Below are positions 9,785 through 20,075 of a stretch of 64,000 nt of DNA, piece by piece. Under the pieces are notes generated by a model. The model was given only the letters and a program-made list of their open reading frames with translations. It was not told the DNA's origin and ran no database searches. Every line of letters starts with the position of its first letter. Positions within the stretch are counted from its first letter, which is position 1. The DNA comes from Ctenosaura bakeri (lineage: Eukaryota > Chordata > Lepidosauria > Squamata > Iguanidae), in contig CAOLHI010000397.1 of NCBI GenBank assembly GCA_948474755.1, positions 310,001 to 374,000 on the forward strand, given 5' to 3'. A program made the position numbers and the translations under genes.

Positions 9785-10968
9785 ATGAGCCACCTGCGCT
9801 CAGTGCCTTCGGGCCGCCCCTGGGGCGAGGGTGGCAGGGATTTGGGCTCGCAGCCGCCCCCGCCGCCGCTGGCGTCGGCAGGTGGAGCGGGAGGCGGCGA
9901 CGCTGGAGGCCGCGGGGGCGCTTTCCCCCCAGCTGGTTGGGTCTCTGCTGCCCGGGCCGCGTCCCCACTTCCTCCCCCAGGTATCTGCTCTCGGGAGCGG
10001 CTGAGGGGGACGAGGAAGACGACGACGAGGAAGAAGAGGACGAGGAGGAGGAGGAGGAGGAGGAGCTCCTGGAGGCAGGCGCGGCAGAGCGCCGTGGCGG
10101 CCACAGCCGGACTCTGAGCGACGCCTCCGGGAAGCCGCTGTGCGCCTTACAGGAGCAGCCGCCGCCGCCGCCGCCGCGCCACCGTCACCACCACAGCCAC
10201 CACCACAGCCACCACCACAGCCACCACCACAGCCACCACCCGGCCGGCGAAGCGCCGTCCCAACAGCACCAGCAGCAGCGGCCCCGCGCGCCCTGCCCCG
10301 GCCTGGGCGGCGCTCTGCTGCGCCCGGGGGCCTCCCCGCAGGTGAGCGGCGTCCAGAAGCAGAGGCGCCTGGCGGCCAACGCGCGCGAGCGGCGCCGCAT
10401 GCACGGCCTCAACCACGCCTTCGACCAGCTCCGCAACGTCATCCCCTCCTTCAACAACGACAAGAAACTCTCCAAGTACGAGACGCTCCAGATGGCGCAG
10501 ATCTACATCAGCGCCCTGGCCGACCTCCTGCAAAGCCCGCCGCCGCCGCCTCCTGCCGACGGAGGAGACCGGGGCGCCCCCTGCGGCAAGGGCCCCCTTC
10601 CGCCCGCCGGGCCGACTTACGAGCAGACGCCCTGCGCCCCGCCTGTAGGGGGCGCGCTGCAGCCACCGCCGAGGCCCCAGCCGGCGGGACACTGCCGGAC
10701 GCGCTTCCCTTCGGAGCAGCCGGCGGGGGGCGGCGGCGGAGGGGGAGGAAGTTTCTCGGTGCAGCTGGACCCGCTGCATTTCCCGTCCTTCCCGGACGGT
10801 GCCCTGCTTGGACAGAAAGCCCCATCGCCCGGCCAGCTCCTGCAACCGTCCAGCCAGCAGCAGCAGCAGCAGCAGCAGGAGCGGAGGAAACCCTCCCCGC
10901 CCGCGCATCGCAGCGACGGGGAGTTCTCGCCCCGATCCCATTACAGTGACTCTGACGAGGCCAGCTAG
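9785..10968 (+). CDS. ATOH1: Atonal bHLH transcription factor 1 (frame break near the N-terminus)
   Basis: Proneural transcription factor that pairs with E proteins and binds E-boxes in the nucleus. In vertebrates it specifies inner-ear hair cells, cerebellar granule precursors and secretory gut cells. The bHLH (10363-10533) begins [19 protein letters not shown] and continues through [20 protein letters not shown]; the basic region, loop and both helices are intact. The C-terminus [18 protein letters not shown] is the family's conserved tail, followed by TAG at 10966. A single coding exon is usual for ATOH1. The start chosen is ATG 9785 (context GCTACCATGA, protein beginning MSHL; mammalian ATOH1 begins MSRL). 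This ATG is in frame 2, while acidic, His-rich, bHLH and C-terminal parts are in frame 1, which has no ATG before the bHLH. One missing base between 9785 and about 9980 would reconcile them, giving about 394 residues against 354 in human. Lineage-specific acidic and histidine runs lie N-terminal to the bHLH. Confidence 0.96.
10184..10240 (+). repeat. ATOH1: 12-bp coding tandem repeat (CACCACCACAGC) in ATOH1
   Basis: About four to five units encode a HHHS-type histidine-rich tract N-terminal to the bHLH. A preceding GAG/GAC-rich run (about 10010-10065) encodes an almost uninterrupted acidic stretch. Human ATOH1 lacks a comparable long acidic run here. Such tandem repeats can vary in length between individuals. 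Confidence 0.85.
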
Positions 10969-12282
10969 GCTGCCGGCCGTTGGGCCGAAGGGACCGATGC
11001 CTTTCAGCCCTCACATTAGCTAGATGGGGATGGGAGGGAGAGAAAAGGGCCCGGAGCGAAGAGGGTGGCAGGTGCCTGGCCAAAGGCCAAGTGGCGGGGA
11101 TGGACCTGTGTTGCTACCTCTGAATGCGCATCACCAGCCTTGAAAGAAAACTTTTGGAGGGCTGCCGGGAATTCCCGACGCAGCTTCTCCATCTAGATGT
11201 AGCCATGGAACCTGCGCAGACCTAGAACGGTAGAGAAAGCTTTTGAATCCTGGTTTCTTCCAAACTCTGCTTGTCTTCGAAACACGCTGCTCCCCTAAAC
11301 AAGCCCGTTTAATCCCCAAGGGTCTCGCCTGCAGTCTTAGAATCTTAGCTTTTTTAAAAAAGGGGATTTTCTAGAAAGCATCTTGGAATCGAAACTCGTT
11401 TATGTAAATCTTCACTTTCCCTGCTGGAATCAGCTGTGTTGGTTATCCAACGACAGCAAAATAGATATTGAATTACAGCCTATAGGACTATGGGTAGGAT
11501 CCAGACATAGTTAAGGAGTGCTTTCTAAAAGTTCTTAACCTTGGCTGGATCCCTGCTCGAGGCGTATTAAATCCCGAAGAGTTCAGTTGGACTGAACCAC
11601 GGCGCTGTTCTCGGGCTTCAATCTAACGTCCACTAAATATCCCGGACGGTCGAACTAAAACACTTTAACCATAATGGCTTTTGCTTCCCAGTAAAGACAG
11701 GGCATTCCGGAGCATTGTTCAGTGGAATCTGCTTCCTGGTAAGTGTGCATAGAGCTGCAGCTTTGACATTTAAATCCGAAGCAGCCGTGTTATTTCGGAA
11801 GTCACTTCATGGAAGTCAGTTGGACACTTAGACCAGGGTCTCCAGGACTGGAATCTTGACGTTTAGCTTTAAGCAGAATTACTCGGAGGAAGATGTAATT
11901 TATTTCAATAGAATTTAGTGCCTCTTGAGTGTAAAACTCATTACACACCACACGATTCCGTTTAGTTTAATTCCAAGCATATCTCCGAAACCTGATTGTA
12001 CACTACCATCTAATTTCGAATTTAACAATTTAAAGGCTCCAGTCATCAAACTACTTGGTCTGGATCAGTCCCATAAACTCGAGACAATATCTGAGTCAGT
12101 CGCTCGAGGACTTTGTCTTTACTAGACGGTTGGAGAGCTTACTAGGTGGTTGTTTGCTTTCACCAACTTTCCGACGTGTGGATCCCACCTCCCCCGAGTC
12201 GTTTGGCCACGCTTTGTCCCGGAATTTCTGGCTGCATTACCTTTGCAGAGGGGGATGTGAGTTTGCGCAGGGAACAAATAAA
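10969..12282 (+). other. ATOH1: Probable ATOH1 3' UTR
   Basis: Unique, repeat-free sequence following the stop codon and running to the first well-placed AATAAA at 12277. No other gene is seen in it. A length of about 1.3 kb is plausible for this transcript, but the boundary is inferred from the signal only. Confidence 0.5.
12277..12282 (+). other. ATOH1: Candidate poly(A) signal AATAAA
   Basis: First canonical hexamer downstream of the ATOH1 stop in the sense direction. Other AATAAA motifs occur near 12917 and 13416, so the true cleavage site is uncertain. Confidence 0.4.
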
Positions 12283-12660
12283 TCCTCTAATGTACTTTAG
12301 AGCAAGTCCCTCTTGTTTACAGAAACTTCCAGGGCGCTCTGCCATACCTGTTCCGCTGGAAGGAACGCTCGCTGTATCCCGTGGACTTTCTTCCTCAATG
12401 AGGGAGTTTTAAGGACCGCACTCTTGCTCTAACCAAGCGTGCTTACGATCTGTTTCTTTCCCTGGAATTCCTTTGGAGTCGGTAGTCCGTAGATGGCCCT
12501 CCCTCTCCGTGATCCCCACAGGTCCCGTAGCCAGAGGAAGTTCGGACTTCCGCTAACGAAAGGGCAAGGCGCTTTCTGGTAGGATGGGAACGGGGTGGGG
12601 GGGGGAGAGATAGCAGCCTTCGTCGCCCAGTCTCCGCAAATCCCGAACCAGTCTCGAGAT
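12283..12660. other. Unassigned sequence between ATOH1 and a foldback element
   Basis: Moderately GC-rich unique sequence with a G-run near 12593-12606. Nothing recognised. Confidence 0.4.
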
Positions 12661-12850
12661 CAGGGCCATTTCCGCACGAGGCTGTTAGAGCGCGATGATT
12701 CCACTTTCAGCCTCCTCTGGAATCCTGGGGTTTGCAGTTTCGGGAGGGGCCGACTGGTCGGCCCCTCCCGAAACTGCAAACCCCAGGATTCCAGAGGAGG
12801 CTGAAAGTGGAATCATCGCGCTCTAACAGCCTCGTGCGGAAATGGCCCTG
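12661..12850. mobile_element. Foldback element, essentially perfect 190-bp palindrome
   Basis: Base-by-base comparison shows 12661-12754 is the exact reverse complement of 12757-12850; only the central pair (12755/12756) mismatches. Copy-specific variants (CGAGGCTGTTAGAGCG, CAGCCTCCTCTGG) occur in both arms. Pairing extends through CAG/CTG outside the GGCC end. No clear direct target duplication. It lies about 1.7 kb downstream of the ATOH1 stop. Confidence 0.97.
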
Positions 12851-13089
12851 GAGTGAAAAGCGACCTAGAGAGCGGGTGTAAGAACGTTCAGATTGTAGTA
12901 CTTTTTTACCCCTTGTAATAAAAGCAAAAAAAGCGAATTCCAGCGGCTCCCGCCCCCGAAATTTTTCTTTGAACTGTCTTCCAAACGGAATGTTAGCATC
13001 TTTGGTTGGTGGGAATATGGCCGTAAGCACTTTATAAGCCGCCGGGAGGAAAAGACGCGGCTCCCGGGAGAAAAGGGAGGCGCTGCCAA

Positions 13090-13455
13090 TTGGGCTGTAC
13101 CAATGTTGAACTCAGCCGTCGTGTTCATAGCATCGTTATTAATAATCGCCTTTTGCAAGCTGCAAAAGGAAGGGGGTAGGGATTTTGTTGTTGTGTCAAA
13201 CCTCTATGCTCTTCTTCAATTTGCCTTTTTTTTTTTTGGTGATATTTTAGATCCAGAAGGGTTATTTATTACGGAGTGTTTACTATTCGTTCTGCTTTTA
13301 TCTTTGTTCGATTGTTTTTCGATTTTTTTTAAAAAACAACTTTTTACACAAGCCATTTATTTTCACAAAGCGCGCTGCCATTGTTTATGTAACTTTTTTG
13401 AGACAGAGAGATCAAATAAACAACTTTTCAATAACATTTGTTGAGCTGGTGCTTC
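13090..13455 (+). promoter_or_regulatory. Candidate ATOH1 3' enhancer
   Basis: Repeat-free block 2.1-2.5 kb past the ATOH1 stop. It holds factor-site-like motifs: CATTGTTTATG (13379-13389, SOX-like), GAGATCAAAT (about 13408-13417, TCF/LEF-like) and TTATTAATAATCGCC (13136-13150, homeodomain-like). Mouse Atoh1 is known to be autoregulated from an enhancer roughly 3.4 kb 3' of the gene that carries SOX and TCF/LEF inputs. Position and motif content suggest this is the counterpart. No alignment was possible. Confidence 0.45.
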
Positions 13456-13742
13456 ATTGAATTCTTGATCTAAATGGTATAAAAATATTTGGGGATAGGC
13501 TCCCCCGAGGTCAGGGTAGACATGCAATAGAATCCGATGAGTGTTTGCCCGAAAGTTGGTATCACTGAGGGAGAGGGATCTTACTCTATAGTAACTGTAG
13601 TTACTAGTAAGTTAGTAGTAGTAGCATTTACTCTCTAGTGAGTCTGTTCCTAGTAACTAAGCATGAGGTCAGCCGGCCTGAAGGTAACCGAATGCGTTGG
13701 TTTTCTTTTTCAGGACCCCTATACATTTCACGAGAGTCAGGT

Positions 13743-13918
13743 CATTTCCGCACTGTAGTGTTGTAGCGCTATTATTCCACATTCAACATCCTATGGAATC
13801 CTGGGGTTTGCAGTTTCGGGAGGGGCCAGGCGGCCCCTCCCGAAACTGCAAACCCCAGTATTCCATAGGATGTTGAAAGTGGAATAATAGCGCTATAACA
13901 CTACAGTGCGGAAATGGC
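13743..13918. mobile_element. Foldback element, palindromic form
   Basis: Arms begin CATTTCCGCACTGTAGTGTT and differ at about three positions (TTGTAG against TTATAG, CACATTC against CACTTTC, and one near the centre). The CACTGTAGTG variant is shared by both arms and unlike the CACTACACTG order of other copies. Centre GGGGCCAGGCGGCCCC. Confidence 0.94.
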
Positions 13919-14098
13919 TTTAGTGTAATGGCTTGAGCGTCAGACCACGACCTTGGAGACCAGGGTTCAGTCATGTAAACCTGCTGCGTGCCCTTGGGCG
14001 CGTCACACACTCTCAGCCCCAGAAAACCCCGTGATAGGTTCGTCTTAGGGTCACCATAAGTCGGAAACGATTTGCAGGTACACTGTTAGTAATAACAA
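13919..14098 (+). mobile_element. tRNA-derived SINE with BovB-like tail
   Basis: Head TAATGGCTTGAGCGTCAGAC, B-box-like GGTTCAGTC, middle CTTGGGCGCGTCACACACT, tail CACCATAAGTCGGAAACGAT and an AATAACAACAC end. It directly abuts the foldback element at 13918. Comparatively young, since CpGs are retained. Confidence 0.85.
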
Positions 14099-15160
14099 CA
14101 CTATTATAAAAGTAGAGAACTATCTAAGAAGTACCGCACCTTGACACTCACCATAAACATGTTCATGAAGGGACACCTGTAATGAACATTATCTTCTCCA
14201 GAACGATCTGAAGTATGGTTGCATTCTAATTATGGGGTAATCAGGCAGACAGACAAAAACTCATTCCTTCGAGAGGATCTGTTTCATGGCCCTGCTATTC
14301 TGAGATAAATCTTAGTGACCTCATAAGGAGACCACTTCGGACTCCGCAAATCGGCTCCGTAGGAACCGTCGAGTTTTAAATCTGTGATAACGGGACGGCC
14401 ACGTTGCTCTGCCAATCCATCGCGTTGAGTTCTCTTTTGCTGATTTATTCTCCAGAAGGGTTTTTGGGCCAGAAAGGAAATCACTCTAGGGACCGCTATT
14501 CTAGTACTGAGAGGTGAGGTCAAGTAATATAATCCACTTACGGCGTGGTTATAGGCACCTCTGCTCAGAAGTACCGTAAGTCACACTGAGCTCAGGGGGA
14601 AAGGGCAGTTCCCAAGCCAAGGGCCACAAGAATTACGGTGTAGGTCCCCCCTCCCTTTATGGGTAATGCCATTGAGACCGGAGCTGATTCATCCGTGCCA
14701 TTACAACCGTTAGTAGGAAGTGAGCGTCTCCTCCTCCTCCGCCCCCCCTCGCCTATGGCGCTATAGAGGTTAATAGGAAAGTTGGTGACTAACGACCGTG
14801 GCCGGGCAGGTGGGAATTCCCCACTTACTACAAGCATAAGAGGAACTGTGGATCGAGAGGTGAAAGCATCAAAACTATCTGGTCAAGACCAAGGGGAAAG
14901 ATATCCCCTAGATTCGTAATCTCTCGCTCTGGAATCAAGAACTGCACTTATGCCGCACTTAATAGGACTTACTGTAATGCACTTATTGTAAATAAATTGC
15001 GTGTAAAAAACACAGTTCTTTCTCCCCCAAAGTCTTGATGGGAAATTCCAGAAGACGTAGGCCAGAAAAGAGAGTGAGCGAGTGTGTATGTGTGCGTATG
15101 CGTATTAACCTTGCGCCATTAAAACAAACCGTGGACCATCTTTCCTGCATCCAGTTTTCC
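14099..15160. other. Unassigned sequence
   Basis: No recognised repeat. Many small frames but none domain-like. A regulatory role downstream of ATOH1 cannot be excluded. Confidence 0.4.
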
Positions 15161-15184
15161 AAGATGTGGCTGTGCCCAAAAAAG

Positions 15185-15262
15185 TTTGGAGATCTGGGAT
15201 TACAACTCCCAGAATCCCCGAGGTAGTTGTGCTGGGAGGTGTAGTCCCCAAAAGTAACTTTT
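15185..15262. repeat. Short inverted repeat of the ACAACTCCCAGAATCCCC family
   Basis: ACAACTCCCAGAATCCCC is followed about 25 bp later by GGGAGGTGTAGTCCC, its near reverse complement. Related pieces occur near 21060-21290, 21640-21720, 49430-49565 and 57640-57700. Confidence 0.6.
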
Positions 15263-15819
15263 CCCAGCCTCTGGTGGACCTTCCTTTAGCAAACCAACGA
15301 ACAGGTGGGCTTCCCTTGAGAAATCTAAGTCCTGAACGCCAGCGCGGAGCGAAATTAAACACAATTTCTTAGCCTTCTTTTTTAAAAATGAGATATTTTA
15401 GATGAGATTAAGATTTGATTTCTGACGGTTACTAAAGGAAGGGCTCAGGGCACAACTCCTCGTCTAGAAAGAACTCGTTCATTATTGACAGGTTACCAGG
15501 GAGTCTTTGGCAAAGCCTCAAAGCAGCAAGAGAGACCCGTTGCTCTACTCACTGAAGGGCTTTGCGTTTCTCCGTTCTTCTGTGGCAAAGCCTAATATCA
15601 ACCTCGCAAGACTTTTGAACCCCCTCCTTTTTTTTTCAATGCCAGAACACATTTCGGAAAATCATTCAGAGACAATAGTGTCTCTGGGCATGTGCACAAT
15701 GCAAGGGGGAACATCATTGAGTAACGGAGGTATTTTGCTCTCTCTCCTGCTCCAGACCAGGGAAAGCCTTCAGCGTTTTGTTGTTGCTTTTAATTGCGGT
15801 GAAGTCGACTGAGAAGTGT
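15263..15819. other. Unassigned sequence
   Basis: No recognised gene or repeat. Confidence 0.4.
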
Positions 15820-16010
15820 CCATCGCTGCTCAGGTCTTGCAGACTCAAGGCCCTGGCTTCCCTGATGGAATCTATTCACCTGCAACGAGTTTTTCCTCTT
15901 TTCCCACTGCTTTGAACCTTGCCAAACATTATTGTCTTTTCTAACGAATCTTAATGAGTTTTCTTAATGAGTATAGAGGAGCAAATTTCATTTTAGCAGT
16001 TGGCAAAAGG
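15820..16010 (+). repeat. Interspersed repeat, copy 1 (shared with 62380-62640)
   Basis: Contains CAGGTCTTGCAGACTCAAGG, then a T/C-rich middle, then CATTATTGTCTTTTCTAACG and AATGAGT. The same blocks in the same order occur at 62380-62640, so this is an interspersed repeat and not a conserved single-copy element. Its class could not be assigned. Confidence 0.65.
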
Positions 16011-16171
16011 TGTTCCTTTATCTCTTTGTTCCATGAATATCCTGCCTTTTGCCCCTGAATGAGACTTATTATTAGATAACTGTGAAATGTTAAATACATG
16101 AAAATGATAAAACATTCAAAACAATTTATAACAACTGTGAAAGAAAATGCAGAACCTATTTAAAGGCACTA

Positions 16172-16372
16172 GATTCCCCTGAGATCTTGGAAGGTTAAGC
16201 AGGGTTGGTTAGTACTTGAGTGGAAGACCATTGATGAATACTAGATACTGTAGGCTATATTTCAGAGAAATGAACTGGCAAAACCACCTCTGAGTATTCC
16301 TTGCCTAAGAAAATGCTATGAAATTCATGGGATTGCTGTAAGTCAGTTGAAGGCACACACTCAGTGAAATCA
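16172..16372 (+). mobile_element. 5S rRNA-derived SINE
   Basis: The head GAGATCTTGGAAGGTTAAGC then AGGGTTGGTTAGTACTTGAG and TGGAAGACC follows the vertebrate 5S rRNA internal promoter region. A body (ACTGGCAAAACCACCTCTGAG) and the tail CTGTAAGTCAGTTGAAGGCA follow. This matches the known 5S-type SINE architecture of squamates. It ends immediately before a BovB remnant, and SINE tails of this type resemble BovB 3' ends. Confidence 0.85.
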
Positions 16373-16945
16373 CTTCCTTGGAAAAATGTGTTGTCAGTTG
16401 CCAAATGCAAGGAACTTAATGCAACTTTAAATGGCCTTCTCAGTCCCAGAAACAGTACATTAATATCAACTTATTTTGCCAGTAAGATTTGGAAGGGCAG
16501 CTATCCAGGAACTAGACAAGATCCTCAAGTGCAAAGATAAACCATTGGATATCGAAGTCAGGATTGCCCATGCCATCGTATTTCCACTTTCTAAATATGG
16601 TTATGAAAGATGGACAGTGAAGAAAGCTGATAGGAAGAGAATTGACTTGTTTGAAGTGTGGTGCTGCAAGAGAATTCTGCAGGTACCACGGACTGCCACG
16701 AAGACAAATAAATGGATCCAGGAGCAAATCAAGCTTGAACTGTCCTAGAAGCGAAGATGACTATCCTACTTTACACACATCACAAGAAGACATGACTTAT
16801 TAGAAAAGGCAGTGATGTTTGGTAAGGAGAGGGCAACAGAGGAAAAGGCAGCGCTCATTATGGGAGGACAGACTCAATCAAGGAATCCACAGTCCTGAGC
16901 AGTTAACTAAGTTGAAGTTGACTTGATGGCAGTTAACAACAACAA
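16373..16945 (+). pseudogene. BovB/RTE LINE 3' remnant
   Basis: Conceptual frame 16476-16748 reads ILKCKDKPLDIEVRIAHAIV, then YGYERWTVKKADRKRIDLFE and VWCCKRILQVPRTA, the post-RT C-terminal region of BovB/RTE. Downstream frames are broken (a stop after KLELS). It ends in the BovB-like GTTGACTTGATGGCAGTTAA then CAACAACAAA. 5'-truncated; it cannot encode a functional protein. Confidence 0.9.
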
Positions 16946-16974
16946 ACTGCCAGGGTTGTTGTAAGGCAGGATTG

Positions 16975-18134
16975 GGAAACCTTTAGCCCTCCAGTTGGTT
17001 TGGTTTGCAACTCCCACAATCTTTGTGATTCAGGCTTGTACTACTGGGAATTGAGGTTCAAAACAGCTGGAAAGCCAAAGCATTACTACTTGAATAAAGA
17101 AAACTTTTGAACACTGAATGTGGTGGTATAGGCGATGATGATGATTAATTTGGTACCCCGATGGTTCTAAACACCTTAAACAGGACTGGAAACTATGCAA
17201 CACTCCAAATATTGTTGGACTGCAACTCCTAGCATTCCTCACCATTGGCTATACTGGCTGGAGAGTGTTGTGGTTTCACCAACATCTGCAGAATTCATAC
17301 TCACTAGACCACAGTTTTCAGTCCTGCCTTATGGTGTCTCTACTGATCTAGCAAACATCCCAGAACTTTCACTGAATCCAAGAAGGAAAAATACAGAAAT
17401 GAATGCAGATTAGTTCAAGAACAAGTAAAGGGGAAAGGATCAAACATACCTTGAACCAGTTCAGCATCCTCCCAACAACAGTGAGATGTTGTGTTTTGGT
17501 CTCTGTATAGCAAAGTAACTTTGGTGGCCCCTAAGATGAGTGGGCAGCTCCATGTTTTGCTCTGCTTCTAGCTGCAAAATATCTTGAGCCAGCTTGTCCT
17601 GCTTTTGTATCCCAAACAATTCCAACTCAGTCATACATTGTCTCTGGGGAAAGTGATTCATTTTGTTATCAGGACTGTTAGCTTTTGGGCAAACTTACCT
17701 TGTGTATTAGAGGTCTAATACAGCTGTGGGAACTCGGCATACCTGCTCCAAATGCTTTTGGACTGCAACTCCCAGTAGCCCTAGCAGGTGTTGAAAAGTA
17801 CTGGGAGTTTGAGTGCAACACCTTCTGGAGGGCCACACTTATTTTCCAATACCTTAAATCAGGACTGTGGCCTCCCAAATGTTCCTGGATTTTGATACCC
17901 ATCTGCCCCAGCCAGTATAGCCACTGTTGAGGAATATTAAGAGATGCAGTCTGGAAGGGCTGCATGATTCCCACCACTGCTTTAAATACATCTAAGCATG
18001 TATCTGTAAACTCTATTTGGTAATAAAAGCTCCAAGGCTGGAGAACTCCTGGTCCTCCAGATGTTTCTGGACTCTAACTCTCCTCATCCCTGACCATTGG
18101 CCATATCAGGTAGAGCTGATAGGAACTGGAGCAG
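16975..18134. repeat. Cluster of short inverted repeats (GGACTGCAACTCCCA family) in LINE/SINE debris
   Basis: Repeated pieces of one small element occur near 16975-17062, 17190-17275, 17735-17850, 17860-17980 and 18035-18134. The element pairs a CTCCAAATGTTTTTGGACTGC-like block with CACCATTGGC and a reversed GGGAGTTTGAGTGCAAC block. Such paired blocks suggest small foldback DNA elements. Not named further. Confidence 0.55.
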
Positions 18135-18335
18135 GATATTTAGGACAGATAGATAGAAATGGCTTCTTCACACAGTGCACAGTTAAAATTGTAGAACTGG
18201 TCACCACAAGGAGTGGTGATGACTGGCAACTTGGATGTCTTTAAAGGAAACGAGGAAGATATATGGAGGATGGACTATATTGTGTTGGACATAGTGCCTC
18301 TAGTACCAGAACCAGTGTAGGGAGCAGATGCAAGA
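18135..18335 (+). pseudogene. LINE (CR1/L2-like) 3' fragment
   Basis: GGACAGATAGATAGAAATGG, then TTCTTCACACAGTGCACAG, then GTCACCACAAGGAGTGGTGA, matching the order of conserved blocks in the RT C-terminal region of CR1/L2 LINEs of reptiles. Heavily decayed. Confidence 0.5.
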
Positions 18336-18899
18336 GGAGGCAATTGCACTCAGATCCTGCTTTGTAGACTTCCCTTGGACAGTTGATTGGCCAGTGTTTG
18401 AACAGATTGCTGGGAGAGATCGATGTGTAGTCTGGTCCCAGATGAAATCCACAGGAAAAGTTGGAAACACATCTCAAAGTGCTCAATAAATATCTGCTTT
18501 ATTATAGAGACATTTATATAGGTTTATTAATTGCTGTATTACAGAAGTGTTTATAGAGATTTATTATAGATATTTACATTTATATTATATTTAGTATAGG
18601 ACCTAGGCAGAGTGCAAAGATTAAATTATCTTTCCTATATGTTTTATTATATAATAATGTATGAATAATAATGTGAATAATAATTGATATTTATGTTTTT
18701 ATGTAGCCCTGAAGAAGGCAATAAATATATATACAGGTCCAGAGACATTGGGCTTTGAGACATGTCTCCAGCTTTTCCTGTGGATTCTATTGGACACTCT
18801 CCATTTTTTCTCTCTTCTGGTTCCAAATGGGTGTTCTTGTGTTGTCTAGCTAGCAGTTAGCACTTACATTTCTGTATTAATTATCAGTGCTATGCACTC
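18336..18899. other. Unassigned, AT-rich sequence
   Basis: AT-rich between about 18480 and 18740 with TATTTATA/ATTATA motifs. No gene recognised. Confidence 0.4.
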
Positions 18900-19724
18900 T
18901 GTTACCCTGTTTACAGGGGGTCCCATGAGGGACACCAAAGTGCACTCTCAAAATATCAAAAGGTGGGGAAATTAGCAAGAGCACAAGTTAGCACTGTGAG
19001 AGGCAGGGCAACGGAGCGGAATCTTTTACCCAACGTCTACGGGGTCAGGCCAAGTCAAGGAACAAACAGGATTGAAATAACAATAGTGATCTTTATTAAA
19101 ATACAATCAAGCGGTGTATGCAGCACACTCACACAGATAACTATAGAAAATAAAGGTTGGAGTGACACAGAGGGATTTTTAAGAGGGATTGTTGGTTTGG
19201 GTGATACTCCACCTGTCCTGGAGCCTGGGTAGTTCGGTGTGGAAGTTCAGAGGTGCGTGGTCTCAGTATGTGGGACTGAGGGGAAGGCTCGCCAAGCACA
19301 GCGGCAGCAAGGCTGGGTGGAAATCGTGCGCGATCTGAGCGATCCAAGGAAGGTCTCAGAATCAGGGGTTTTTATAGGGAAAATGTGGCCACAGGCTATT
19401 CCGTGCTTGGGGGAAAACAATGAGTTTCGGGCTGGAGACAAAGCCTCCGAAAGGTCAGAATTTAGCATGATTGAGTTAGTTCTGAATTGACAAAGAAGTA
19501 GACAGTATGCAAATACAGAGTGCTTGACAGATGAGGATTCTCATAATCAAGCCTCCTGCTCAGGGCAGGGAGTTCTTTGTAAGTAGCGTGCATACATAAT
19601 AGTGTGCTTGCCGGGAGGTCTCCTACAGTGGTGATCTGGCTATTTCTGGCCTGCCTGGGTGGGAAATGGAATGTCCAGTGATTAATGGCCATGCCTAGTT
19701 TCGTGCTCGTCCAGGGGTCTCACA
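18900..19724 (-). mobile_element. LTR (probable solo LTR), copy 2 of 3, full length
   Basis: The ends form TG...CA on either strand (TGTTACCCTG at 18900, GGTCTCACA ending 19724). Read on the minus strand, a TATA box (CCTATAAAAACCCC, near 19366-19379) precedes an AATAAAG signal (near 19091-19098) by about 280 nt, the normal U3-R-U5 order of a retroviral LTR. No internal retroviral genes adjoin it. I could not find a clear direct flanking duplication. Confidence 0.75.
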
Positions 19725-19937
19725 AACACATGGAGAGGGATGGTAGAAGAGAGCCAAATTATTGATATCAAAGTGATATCTAATGTCACCCCAAGTGCGG
19801 CTTAGGAACTGCAGTAACAACTCCCTAAGCAGTTTACAATATTGTAAGCTAATTGCTCCCAACAGGCTCGGTACTCATTTTACCGACCTATGGAAAGATA
19901 GAAAGCTGAGTCAATCTGGAGCCCTGCAGGACTGAAT

Positions 19938-20002
19938 TCACAATTCCAGAGGATGTTGAAAGAATAGGAGCACTATAACAGTGTAGTGTGGAAACAGCCA
20001 TG
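19938..20002. mobile_element. Foldback element, decayed solo arm
   Basis: ATTCCAGAGGATGTTGAAAG, then GCACTATAACAGTGTAGTGT and GGAAACAGCC are one arm of the foldback family with a deletion around the GTGGAATC step. Confidence 0.75.
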
Positions 20003-20075
20003 GATTTGACTGTGGAAGGGTGAATCCACACCTAACTCAGTCCCATGGATTAAATGAGCCATTTAAATAGGCCAT

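Noticed and set aside
9981..10341. An ATOH1 intron from the GGTATCTG site to the CCGCAG site, which would explain the frame change
   Set aside because: Joining these sites leaves one extra base and does not restore frame. It would also remove conserved coding sequence ([10 protein letters not shown] region). ATOH1 normally has one coding exon.
10147..11083. Long minus-strand and alternative-frame open readings across ATOH1
   Set aside because: They are compositional shadows of the GC-rich coding strand with no recognisable domains.
15820..16010. Conserved ATOH1 enhancer (TAAT-rich, T/C-rich block)
   Set aside because: The same blocks in the same order occur at 62380-62640, so it is an interspersed repeat.
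16476..16748. Host gene encoding a 90-residue protein
   Set aside because: The sequence is a BovB/RTE C-terminal remnant, with frames broken immediately afterwards.
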